Source: Primula veris
Lineage: Eukaryota > Streptophyta > Magnoliopsida > Ericales > Primulaceae
Length of the DNA stretch: 64,000 nucleotides
Assembly (NCBI GenBank): GCA_963682055.1
Contig: OY821741.1
Location: 21,770,711 to 21,834,710, forward strand
Direction of reading: 5' to 3'
Part shown: one piece after another, positions 46,278 through 59,000 of the stretch
Layout of the letters: each line of letters starts with the position of its first letter
Numbering within the stretch: position 1 is the stretch's first letter
Made by a program: the position numbers and the translations under genes
The notes under the pieces: model-generated
Told to the model about the DNA's origin: nothing
The model's input: the letters and a program-made list of their open reading frames with translations, nothing else
Database searches by the model: none

Positions 46278-47311
46278 ATTCCTTCTTTATTAAGTTTTTC
46301 AAGATAAATCTTTCACACACATGCTCACCTTCATTTCATAATCATTTACGCAATAATTATGACATGTACATTTACGTATGGGATCATTCACTTATGTTGC
46401 AAGTGCAACACAATGGTTACTCCAATCAAGCAACTCAACAAACTTCGATGGAAGAACTTCAGCCATAGGTGCAGATGTTGTTGGGTTTCCAGTGTTCCAA
46501 GGATGGGTCGTGTGCATTGTCACCTTTGAGGGAAGCAGTGATGATGACTTACAACTCAATCATGCATTAGCATCCATGATGACTATAACACGTTTGAGAT
46601 TTAATAATGAATTTTTTTTTATAGATATGTTTATTTAATTAAATAAACATATGTGGAGAGAAGATGTTCAATTAAAAATAATTTTTATTTATTTATAAAA
46701 GAATGGGTTGATTCCTATATATACAGGGAAAACAACTTTTTTTAAAACCATAATTGGTGGCAGTCTCATTAGTGATACGTAATAGTTACATTAGTGAGAA
46801 CAGAGTAGTTATCTTAATCTATTGTTTCTCATGTTACAGTTTCACAGTTTCAATGCGTAGTTGTTTAAGCCCTTGCAAGTGAGCTAACATGACAAGCTGA
46901 ATGTCCAAGATTATCTTTATATGCACACTTATTATTGTTTTTTTGAAAAGATAACAAAATGATTACTAATATACTGCAAGTCCCCTGTATATCGCATACT
47001 AACATTATCATAACTTAGGGTATTGCGGCATTTCAGGTGTTAAAAACAAAACCATAATTAGCATATTTTTTGTTCCAATGGACTTCAATAACATCAAAAC
47101 TCAAGGAACACAATCCTAGTAATATACATTACTAACTTCTGAAAGTAGCAATTAAACTTCACGATAATATGTATTTGTGTTAACACTCGAAAACTCATTT
47201 TAATTCCCAATTCAAGTAACAAGCAGAAGAGGCATCATTTTATCAGCTCATAATTGTATCTAATTAACCCTTAAAGCTGCAATAAATGCCTCAATTTATC
47301 ATATACAAACT
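46278..47311. other. Region between the large MULE and the NOT3 gene
   Basis: Includes an unrecognised 86-codon frame at 46378-46638 (plus; VVGFPVFQGWVVCIVTFEGS), which looks more protein-like than chance but has no partner exon or family match. The rest is AT-rich and should hold the 3' UTR and polyadenylation site of NOT3 (minus strand, below 47312); no single signal stands out among several AATAAA-like words. Confidence 0.45.
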
Positions 47312-49970
47312 CTACTCGACAAGCTCGTCTTCAAGATAGTTGTACTCGAAAGTGAACTGGGTCTTAATTCTTTGGCACCTATAAATAAATTAAGAACTCA
47401 TAATTAATATGCTCCTTTCATGCATTCACCCCAATATATAAGGTAGATCTTTATAAACTAGTAAATTTTATGCATAAGTAAATTTTCTCATAATTGGGAA
47501 AACTACTCAATATGGGAGGGATGCTAAAAAAAAATCTCAGGCTAGACGTTTTGAAGACCAAGAAGTTGGCGACAGGTCTTAAAAACAATGCTAAAAATTA
47601 CAATTCATCGAAGTATATAAAACCGTTGTTTTGTTTATCATGATGGTAAGAAAACAACCCCATGACAGTAAGAATGGGATGGTCCATAGAGACGGGTAAT
47701 TAGTGCTTTTCAGCAAAAAAGGTTTCCCTTAACAATGTTAATGTAGTCTATAAAATCGCATAAATCAAGTCCCGATCTCAAAGCAGTGCATAAACTCGTC
47801 TCCCCTACCCCTCTTATGTATAAATTCCCTCCCCTTGTGTTATTTGTTAAAAGCTTAACGTGTGGATTTTGAAAAGTCATGATCTAAAAGATCAGATGCA
47901 AAAGAATATTGTCATCGACCACTTAATATAAGTCTTCTATAATAACAAACAGATAACGACCTCAGAGTTGGGGAAGCATACCATCCATGTTGCATATCGT
48001 CATTGTTGATATGAAAATCGAAGTACACGTAAGTGCCTTGTTCAAATTCATCAGTGGTGACCTTTGGCTCCTCATGTCGTTGGAACCATGTGTTATATTT
48101 TCTATGAAATCTCCATGATTGCTTCTTCAACTCTTTTGCAGCCAAGTATTGTTGATAAGTATTCTGCAGATGATATCATGATATTTTATTAAGTAATACA
48201 TCATTAAATAAAAAAGACCCCCGAAATTGACTCCCCTGAATTGAAGAAAATAACTTGCAAATTACCTGTTGAAAATAAAATGCGAAAAACAGATTATCGA
48301 TAGCATTACTATCAGCTCCAATTCGCTCCCAAAACGCAGGATTGTTGAGAATTGGTGCCTGTGCTTGAGGATAGCTAGGAGGAGTTACTGCAGGGTGTCT
48401 CTGCAAAAAGTACAATAGAATTGAATTATGAATAATTGAATACCATGCAAAGATATTTGCATCATACAAGGTGTTCTAAATTGCATCATACAAATAAAAA
48501 TGTTCCTCAGTTAATTTAAATGCAGTAATTGATATTTTAAGTAGAAAGAGATAATTCTCCTAAAATAATTATTAGCATATCTGCATTGAGAAACATCAAG
48601 GAAAAAATTAGGTCTGTTACAGTTTTCCCCTGATTTTGACTCTGTGCATCTTCATAAATTAGGCAAATACTATACTAACATTACATTCCTCGGCGATTTA
48701 GCATTGCTTTAAACGTTTTTAGGCAGGGTCTAGGTGTGATGCAGAGTACTAAGGTCGTATTTTAGTCCCTGAACTATGGTCTACTTTTAATGTAGTGTAC
48801 AAAAATGAAAAAGAATTGCTATGTTTAGAGTACTAATTGCTAGAAATTTTTACAAGCTGGTGTACCAATTCGAAATATGATGATAAGAAAACAAAGAAAC
48901 TCATACAGGGGTGTAGCTCCTTGCCCGTTCAGAATCCTTGGGTTGAGGAAGTTTGTAAAAAGCAGCCTCAAGCATTTGCAAATTAAATAATTGGTCATGC
49001 ATATCCCCAGAACTCGCAGATGAGCCCCCAAGGTTATCGCCAATTGTCCCAAGGTCTGAAACACTCTTGCGACCAATTACACCGAGGTTAACAGATGATT
49101 GATTAGGTTGCAAAGGTTGTCCAGGCGAAAAATCAGTATCGGTTGGTAATTGAACAGTCTCTGTCAAGGACCCAGATACTCCTGCCTGTAAATGTAAAAA
49201 AACCAATGCACTTTACTAAATATACTAGAATGTTAAGAACTATAATCAGATACTCATCGTGAGCAGAAAGTAAGAAGTTATTAGAGCAAGTTGATTTTTT
49301 TCCAAAACAGCAGTACAATAATTCTTAATGATTTGGTGTATAGGTTGATGTTCCCTCAAAGGAAAGTAAAACCCCAGGTCTCTCTCACTTGGTTAATGGA
49401 TTTCTCATACCGTAAACCGCAACTTGCATACACAACTAATCTTATACAGAAGCAGACAAAATTAAAATATTTAGAACTTCTGAATTAAAAAGAAAGACTT
49501 GCTTTAGGTTGAACTAGCAAGTAAATATTGATTCCAGTAAATTTTTACAGCAAATTCAATAGCAAGAACAGAAAATGTCAATTAATTGCATCAAGAATCC
49601 TCGGAATAAAATCGATAATTCCTAATGATTATAAATACTAATCTTGTTATCCCCCATATAATAAATCTGCCCACATCCGTTCAAAGAAAGGAATAATTAG
49701 ACATAAAGGCCAATTTGCAAATAATAGGTTTAGACTCTTTTGTATACTGGATCATACAATTTCAACCTTATACACCAAACTCAACATTTCCAAATTGAAT
49801 CGCCTATCTCTTATCTAATTGTCCATTGTATAATTCTGATAATAACTTAGTTTGCTGATGAAATGACTCTTTTGGATAAATAAACCCACACAAGTTGCAT
49901 ATTTCCATTATCAAGACATCATACCAACTGCAATTGTTGTTCATTGCAGCAGCAGCCACCAAATTTGAGA

Positions 49971-50005
<35 letters not shown>

Positions 50006-53000
50006 CCTTTAACCATAAAATTCAGATCGTATTTGGCACAACTTTAAGAGAGAATCATTAAATGCTCTGCAAATTGAAATTGCGACGTCTTCAACTTTTC
50101 TTTACTCAAAATTCTGCTAGAGTTATTAATCAGTCTAAGTTGAAATTATTGTTTCATATAAAAACTTAACTGTTACTGGTTTCTTTTACTCATTTTTATT
50201 CAAAACTTCAGATATAACGGCAAACCCTTTGCTTCTTTTTAAACTTCCATCTATTCCTGGCATCAATCCACTGTTCCAGCTATTGAAAGACAAAATTGAC
50301 ACTCATACTATACCTATAAGTTAAATCACTTCAAAACGCAGCATCTCTTTCTTTTTAGAAAGCATGCCTTTAATTTGTAAAAAAGCAAATCTTATTAAAC
50401 AAGATGAAGAACATCTTTTTTGGAATAAAACACTCTTTCACTTTGTAAAGAAGAATCCAATTTAATAAGACGAAGAATTCTTCTGTAGACCTGCATGTAT
50501 TTATGTAAACGAATGCATGCATGTATTTGAATGTTTATGTACTAGTATGATCGATCGTAATTATTCGTGTTATTCATTGTTTTACAATTCCATCCGTTAA
50601 ACGTAGCCAACAAATGAGATGAACCGACCATTTATCAAAGATTAGTGACAGATAAACAAAATGGTTCTCATATAAACTTTCTCGTCTAAAGTGACAGGCA
50701 TAAAACAGAAAATTAAAAAGTTGATTATGTAACTAGGAAAATGTTGACGTTGGTGAACATAAATGAAATTGCATGATAGGTAAGTACACGAACAATAAAA
50801 GCTATTCCTACAGTTGACAACGAAGTTCAAATGAGTACATCAAAACAAATAACATATAGAAACAGTTAATAGTAATGATGGATAACTTACAGGCGATTCC
50901 AGGGGATAATTAGCCTTGATATCATCTGTGCTTATAACATTCTTTCCGGCCCCAGAACTTGGAAGAGATTCAGAAACTGAATCATCTGATAACTTTTGCT
51001 GTTGCTGGTTATCCTCCATTTTTGCACACCCAAATTCTGCATCCAATGTGATAACAGACAATCCATCAGGAAAACAAAATTCTTTAGTGTTACTCCACGT
51101 GCAAAAGAATCACGCTTTGTAGATTTGGAGAACGTAAGTGACTGACATCAATCAGTCCAAAATATATACTGTTACAAAAGAATCTAACACATGAATGGGT
51201 TAACATCTCTCAGTTAAACTACAAATTTTTTGAAAATAGACTGTACAGTCCAGTCGATAAATGAGCTATATAAGACATTCTAAATGGGTTCTCAACATAG
51301 TGCAGTACAAGTTACTTATGTGTTTAATTAAGGGATCATATCATTTTTGTACACCAACCTATCAGCTTTTTACAATTAGTACTAAACTCTTTACTTTCGC
51401 AATTTATATACAAATCTAAGCAATACGAAACAATTAGTAAACACACGCTCGGTATAACCTAAAAGCACAACTCATGTATCGATTGTTCAATTAAGACACA
51501 AAATTAAACTTATATCAACGTTAGAATTTAACTATAAAGCACTAGTATATTCAGATAGGCTGGCGTGCTATTTGTGGGATTTTGTGTATGATTGCATCTG
51601 TTTTGTGAAAATTGATAGGTATTGCTCAATTTTGTGTACATTCGTGTTCTAATCGTGAATTTGGATAGCTAAGTATACTGATTGTTACAAAGCTGAAAGG
51701 AGCATACATTGTAAATTTTGACAGGTGTTGATAGATTTAATATAAAAATCTGAAAGGTTGGTGAACGAAAGTGATATTTTCCATTATTCCATAAGATTAA
51801 TTAGGGATAGTACGTTAGTACTCCATTGTCAAAATCTTTCAAATGACCGTCAACTGTGAGTCTGTGATTATACAAAACATCAATGAAAGAATTGGAGATC
51901 CAGATACCAATACGAAAAACAAAAACCTCTATCGATCCAAATCATTGTAGAAAAGTAAAGATATTACCAGGATCTTTCGGTCCTGCCGATAGCAATGCTT
52001 GCAGAGCAGACTGTTGTTGCTGGATAGAATTTGCCTGCGAGTTGAACCCAGGTGCCTGAGCTCCAGGTCCCATCCCGATATGAGACAATCCAGATGAGCT
52101 CTGAGAGTTGAACTGCATAAACGAAACATTGTTGTCGAAAGGTATTATTTTAAGGCATACTATATAACATACTAGCATCGTCCAAGTAAACTAAAAGGAG
52201 CTTGTACCATATAAAATGCTAGCACCTTCCAAGTAAAACTAAAAGGAGCCAAATAAAAGAGGACTTATAGAGCATAACAATAGCGTACAGACATTATGAT
52301 GCAAGTGAATTGAATTACAAGTAAATTGATATTCCTGTTACGATTCCATCCAAAGTATTTAAAAAGCAAGGGGGACAAGGTTTATAAATAAGAACGTTGA
52401 TGGAAAATTCATGTCAGATCTGGTGGAACAACTGACATGTTTGGTCGATTTTTAGTTTTTGTAATTTCAAGATCAGAATATTTTTCATAGAACTCAATGA
52501 CAACATAAATGGATTAAAAATATTCCTATACTACAAAACCACATACTTCACAATAAAATAAGTCCACCGCAAAGATAGCCATGATTATTTTCAAGTTTAG
52601 TAATACTGGACTGGAAGTTTATAACTAAATTAAAGAACTTGGAATTATGTTTCGAAAATCGACAGGAAAAATCGAGGAAAAGAGCCTTAAGTGTCTAAGT
52701 TAACTAATATTGTCCGTATTGGTCCCCTACCCCCCACTAAATCTGTGGCTTCAGAACTGGCGATAAAGCGTAGTACAAAAACTGAACTCTAAATCTATAT
52801 TGGGAGTTACAGGTACTGATTTTTTATGCATAGAAGAAGCAAGGGAAGGTCAATATCATAAACTGAAAGGTACCTGTTGTAACAGAGGATTTTGTTGCGC
52901 AGAAAACTGCTTATGATTTCCCCCACCAAGTGAAGCCATGCCAAGAATATTACTTTGTTGCCCTTGTTGAACCTGCTGAAATTTTTGCAAAAATTTCTCT

Positions 53001-56000
53001 CTTTGATCAGGTGTAATTTCGGTTCTCCCACGGAATTGTCCCTGCAAATCATCAAATGCGAAAAGTAAATTGCCTATATCTAATACGAAGTTCTAATTCT
53101 GACAACGTATAATAGCTAGCTTGCAACACTGATTTATTCCAAAGGGCAAGATCAGAGCAAGTTATGCAATGCACCAGCTCTAAGGCTATGAGAACTCAAA
53201 GTATGTACAAAAAAAAATAGGTGATTGCAGACAACCTCAAATAAAGAGTGTAATACACCTTATGCCACATAAAGAGTGTAAAAACAGAAAGGATTCTCAA
53301 TGATGTAAGATATCAAGTACGTCAGTCGTTGAACAGAAGGGCATACCAAAGAAGCAAAATGTGCCAAATCCAAATATAATGTTGAGCAATTCAATATAAG
53401 ACTTGAAACCAAGGCTTGCATATATAAACTATGGAGTAGAAATGGACTTCTCTGTCTCAGTTTTAATTGAAGTCCCGAAAAGGAAATTGAGAATGAATCA
53501 GTTCGAAAAAGAAAAGAAAAAAAAAACTTACCACTTCACTTTGACTTTGAAAGGGGCTTCCAGGTCTCCACTGTACACCTGAACCAACAGATGGTGAGAA
53601 AGACCGGCCAGCCATGGCTGCCACCTCAGCAATATTATCACCCTCACCTGACCCTGTCCCATCAATCGATTTTGAGGCCCTATTACCCCGTGGAGATACC
53701 AGTCCCTGTATCATCCCACTTTCTCTCTCATCGGTTCCCAACATACTTCTCTTTGCAATTTCAGAAGCTAGAGGAACATTATTTCCAACACTAAGAGGAT
53801 TGACAGTAGATGTCTGGTTGGGTGGACCAACTCTACCAACACCTTTTACTGCTGGTTCAGAAACAGCAGTAGAGGATTTACGAGGGGAAAATGATGTAGC
53901 CTCTTCGTCCTTGACAGCAGTAGTCGGATTAACACGAGGAGAGAGAGAAGCAACAACAACTGGATCTTCCACAACACCGGTTAGACTACTAGTTGGAGCA
54001 CTTTTAGCTAGAGGCGTCTTTGGAACAACTTCAGAAATACTGTCCTGGGATTGTGTTTCCTCGGCTTGTTCTCGGAATGAAGCACCTGGTTGAACAGGAG
54101 AGGTAACTGCAGCCTGAAAAGACGGGTCAAAATGCATAGTTATGTATATACATAATACATCCGCAAACAGCGATTGTCTCATAAATAAGTCTGGTCACTA
54201 AAAGCAGTTAGTTTGAGCTATGGATTATTTTGAGCTAAAGAATAATGTCGTAAATACCGGTTGTGGAGCTGGTGGGGGAATCAATGAGGTTTTGAGACTC
54301 AGTGCTGCAGTAGTAACACCAACACCCTGTAATAGAGACCATGGTAGCAAAATCCCTGGTCATTGGTAATAAGCTAATACTGCCTATTTGCATAAACTAT
54401 CTACCAAAGAAGAACTATGACACAGCCTTTGGTAGATAGTTGTATACCTACTTATATTGAATGTAACTGATAGATGATCATTGGTAATAAGCAAAATCCC
54501 TGGTCATTCATGGTTTACCACAAAATAAAGGAGATCACTGATTAGTGCCTTTCTTAGCAAAAAAAACATCAAAATAATTTAACCGTGCATGGGTCACCAC
54601 AAACTGAAAAGTTTATTCTTCGATAAGTAACAAGCCAAACATGTTGAGGGTCAATTTCTTTTTAGTCTACTTTCATGTTACAAAGTAAGGATAACAGGAA
54701 AAAAACAAGAGGTTTAAGTAAATATTATTCGGGAAATAAATAATATCATAAAGCAAACATCGTCACCTTAACTAGAGCAGGGGGAGCAATTGTTACCAAG
54801 TCTTCAAGAGACTCCACCTTGTCTAATGGCAGTGAGCTATAGAGCTCATCAACATCATCGAATTCATCAAAATCATCCTACAAAATCAAATTAATAAAGA
54901 GAGAAGCTTATAAGATGAAATCAGCTATTAACTTTTTTCTCAAACCACAGTTATGTCTGGATAAAGCAAACCTGATTGCGTTCCACATAATCATCCAAGA
55001 AATCCTTGACATCATTGACCTGCTCAGGGCTCAGTTCGTCGTTATCCAATAACCTTAAAATTAGTTCTAGCTTCATAATGTGACCCTTATGTCGAGAAAT
55101 GGAAGTCTCTAAATGCGTCTGTAAAACGAAATGATTCATAATTATATATAATCAACAGTGACGACTGTGTAACCATATAAAGAATCATAACAGTTTTTTT
55201 TAATAGCGTACCAATCTCGGTGGCCTTGTCTTCCCCTTCTTAACAGAGAGACCCTCCAATTCAGCTTCAAAGGTATCAATTTGAGACTCCAACTCTCCCA
55301 CCTAATCAGTTACATTCAATATAAGTAGGTATACAACTACAAGTGAGCCACAATTAGTAATAATTTTTCAAATTAAGGAAGGGAGAAGACAGTTTTTTCT
55401 GCAAGATTTGACAGAAAATCCTGACCCCCTGTCGCTACACTTTTCAGGAAAACATAAAAATAATAATAAGAAGAAATATCTGAAGAAGTTTCCAGCTCAT
55501 ACCGTATTGTTCAACCAATCTCTTGTCTCTGACTTGGCCTTCTCCTTTGGATCCTATTCCAATGAAAAATATAAACAAAATACATATGGTGCCAATTCAA
55601 AACACAAACTGCCCAAAATTAGTGACCTTTCAGAAGGAAATACTAACTATCAATTGTTACAAATAGAAATGTGCTTTCTTGTGTGCCTTCTTATACAAGA
55701 TTATTCAAATTGTATACATTTATTTAACTGAATACCCAACACTTTCCATAACCACAGCAACAAGTTGCCAAAAACAGTTAAAACATGCAGGGAGACTGCA
55801 GAAAATAACAGACTGTAAGAGCAAATTTGTATAATTCCTTCAACTTATTCGCAGTGTCAGCACTGCACAAATATTTCAGTCATAGTAGAATAAGAAAAAT
55901 TCAGAGCTTACTGTTTTAGGTTGTTGTCCCAGGCCTTCCTTGGAAAATGCTTTCGTTTTAGTTTCTTTTTCACATATCTTGAATCTTTCCATTTCACGCT

Positions 56001-59000
56001 CAATAAGCTTGCGTGCATCCATTAGAGCCTGCTCATAAGAGGCACTAACCTATTGTCAAGATGTATCAAATAAATTAATAGCCTAATTCGACACTTAAAT
56101 TAAGGGAAAGCTATAATAAATTTAAACAGGCATAAAAATGTATACAATTATTTTGTAAACAATCAACAAAATAATTGTATGATACCATCAATTTAAGTCA
56201 AAAAACCAACTACCAGATTGTTTGTCAAGGTACCACATGTTTAAACTAGACATATAAATCTTAGAAAAAAGATTTAAGACGGCTTAATGTCAACTCATAC
56301 AGTTGTTACAGTTTGCTTGCAACTGTAACAAAAAAACATGCATTCTTATTTTGGTCTGATCACAAAAAAAAATGAAATACTAGTTTGTTTCTAGCTTTTC
56401 TTGGCCGTAAAAGCAGCAAGCCCATCTTACAGGGAGAGGAAAAATTATCTGCAGTTTATAAGCTCTTAAAGTTTGCTAGTTGTCTAATACTGTTTGTTTT
56501 AGGATTTGTTATGTACTGAACTTATCCAATTTCCCAAATCTGTGCCTTCAAGGGAAGGTGGATTCTTCAATATTTTTAATTATCTGCATCTCTTGTTTAT
56601 TGACTCAGTATGTGGTTTACGATGAGCTCTTTCTTTAATTATTTTGAATTTGCATGTATATAAGCCCACAAAATAAAACACAATGGCCACAAACAAACTT
56701 AACCAATTTCCCCTTTTACTAGCCGAGTGTGACCAATCATATGCCTTTTACTTAAGTCAAAAGTACTTCTGTAAAGATTTATAACATGCTAAATAACTTA
56801 GCACTCCTTTCTGTAACTAAAGTGGACCTTTTGAAATCATAGACTAGTCAATACAAGCAAAATCTTAGACTAATCAATACAAGCAAAATTTGGAGACTCG
56901 CAAAGGGTTTGTTTCACTACAGATTTTAAGCAAAGAGCCTGAGAAAAAATTGAATTTGCTCGGCTTGCACTTCTAGCTTTTCAAGTACTAAAACCCTAAG
57001 CTTAAAATCTGCTAGAAAGTAATCACAAAATAGGACGAGAAAATAAGCCCAAATGTGACCTTTTAAGCTGAAGGAATACTCTATTAAAAAAAATGGTGGA
57101 AAATAACCTTCTTGTCCTTAATCTCACTGGATTGTATCCATGTCTTGATCTGGTCTCTGTACCTCTGCAGCTTCTTAATCTCCTTTTTCAAATCCGCCTC
57201 AAACTTCTCCTTTTGGTTAACATTGTCTGTATCATAAACCTTCAACCACAGACAATCAAAACTCAAAACTCAGATTTACATTTATCAACATATTACTTAT
57301 TTACATCATTAGACACAGAAGAAATTTATAACAATCTTCTGACTATTCACATACACAATTATAGATATATACTCACAAGTAGATACACAAAAAATGGAAA
57401 CATACCTTCTTCCGAAGTTTTATATTTATACACGATTATTTACAAAAAGAGTTGTAATATATCGTCCTCCACAACTCACATACACATATTTAAGATATTT
57501 ACATATAAACAGACCTTGATGCAGAACCAATTACAAAGACCTTTCTTACGCAAGTTGAATACACATTTACCAATAGACATAAACAATCAGATATAAACGA
57601 ATGATAACGGACCATCTTCCACACTCCACAAACACAATAAGTAACATAGACACACAATTAAATACAAAATTACTTGATAACAAAACATCTGTTACATACA
57701 GCAAACACACTTAAAGAGTCTTCGATAGAAGGAAAAATATATGCAGCTCACATCAACTACCGTTACATTTACGGTAAAAAGAATAGATAGAGAAGAAATT
57801 TATTGACAGACCACATATACCACCATCCATAGACGTGCTAGGATACAAAGGGAAATCGAAAAGGTTCTTCATTCACATTGTGTGCTATGACCAGACTTAA
57901 TTTTGCTATGACCGACTAAAACCTCAGACAAAAAACAACAGTTTACAACCTGATACCGAATTGTTTTAACAAGCCATATCTAGTGCATGCAATTGTGGCC
58001 AGATCAACAATTTCATAGTTCATAATTATCTTTACTACTTGAACGGACCTTCTCATTTAATATATGGATTTCCTTAAAAGTGTATATACATAAGAATATA
58101 ATAACTTCCACAATTCCGATGGACATTAAAAACAAGAAAAAAATAAAAAACAATCTTCTTTTATGGTTCACTTGCACATAATTCACAATGAATCGATATA
58201 TAAACACAATTAGTTACATTCAAAATAAGAACAGGACTTTTTATCCAAACATATACAGTTCTAAAGAGAAAGATTATGATAGCATGGCCTCTTTCCCATT
58301 CCAATTGTTGCACGATAGTTGGTGTATACTCACAATTAGATGCATCGGAATAATAACAGGCTTCATTTAGAATTCACATACACAATCATTAACATATACA
58401 CTTACAATCATACACAACTAAATAGCCGATATATCAACACAATTACATATATTCACAGGATGGATACATTGAAATAATAACAGGCCTTCATTCATGACTC
58501 GCATACAAAATTATATACATATATGCAGACAATTATATACACAATTAAATAGTCGATATATGCACACAATTAATTACATTGAAATAATAACAGGTCTCCT
58601 TCCAAAATTCACATATAAAATTTTACCCAGACAATTGGGGATATACTCACAATTAGATATATGCACACAATTACATACAAGCCATCATTCAGAATTAACA
58701 TACACATACACAGTGATACACAGACAATTGGGTATATTCATACCATTAGATATGGACCTTTATTAAAAATTGACTAACACAAGCCAAATAAATATACACA
58801 GACAATCCAATATATACACAGAGAAGCTAGGGATTTGATGCTCTCTTAGCTTTTTGACGAAAATACTTGCAAATATACAGAAACTTTCTATAATAAATTA
58901 TGTGAGTATAGTTAAAAGTCAGTTACAAGATGAAATGAATTAAAAGAATAGTAAAATGAGTTAAAAATCACTTATCAGTGGAAAAAAAAACACTAGGGTG

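Noticed and set aside
15522..46285. 9-bp TSD for the large MULE
   Set aside because: Flanks tested by eye (TTATTGTGC on the left, ATTCCTTCT on the right and shifts of these) do not match, so none is claimed.
53614..54093. Plus-strand ORF of 159 codons
   Set aside because: Antisense shadow of NOT3 exon 9, whose frame is conserved and spliced consistently.
57093..58766. ORFs in NOT3 intron 1
   Set aside because: CA-rich repeat frames; 57093-57596 also overlaps NOT3 exon 2 in antisense.
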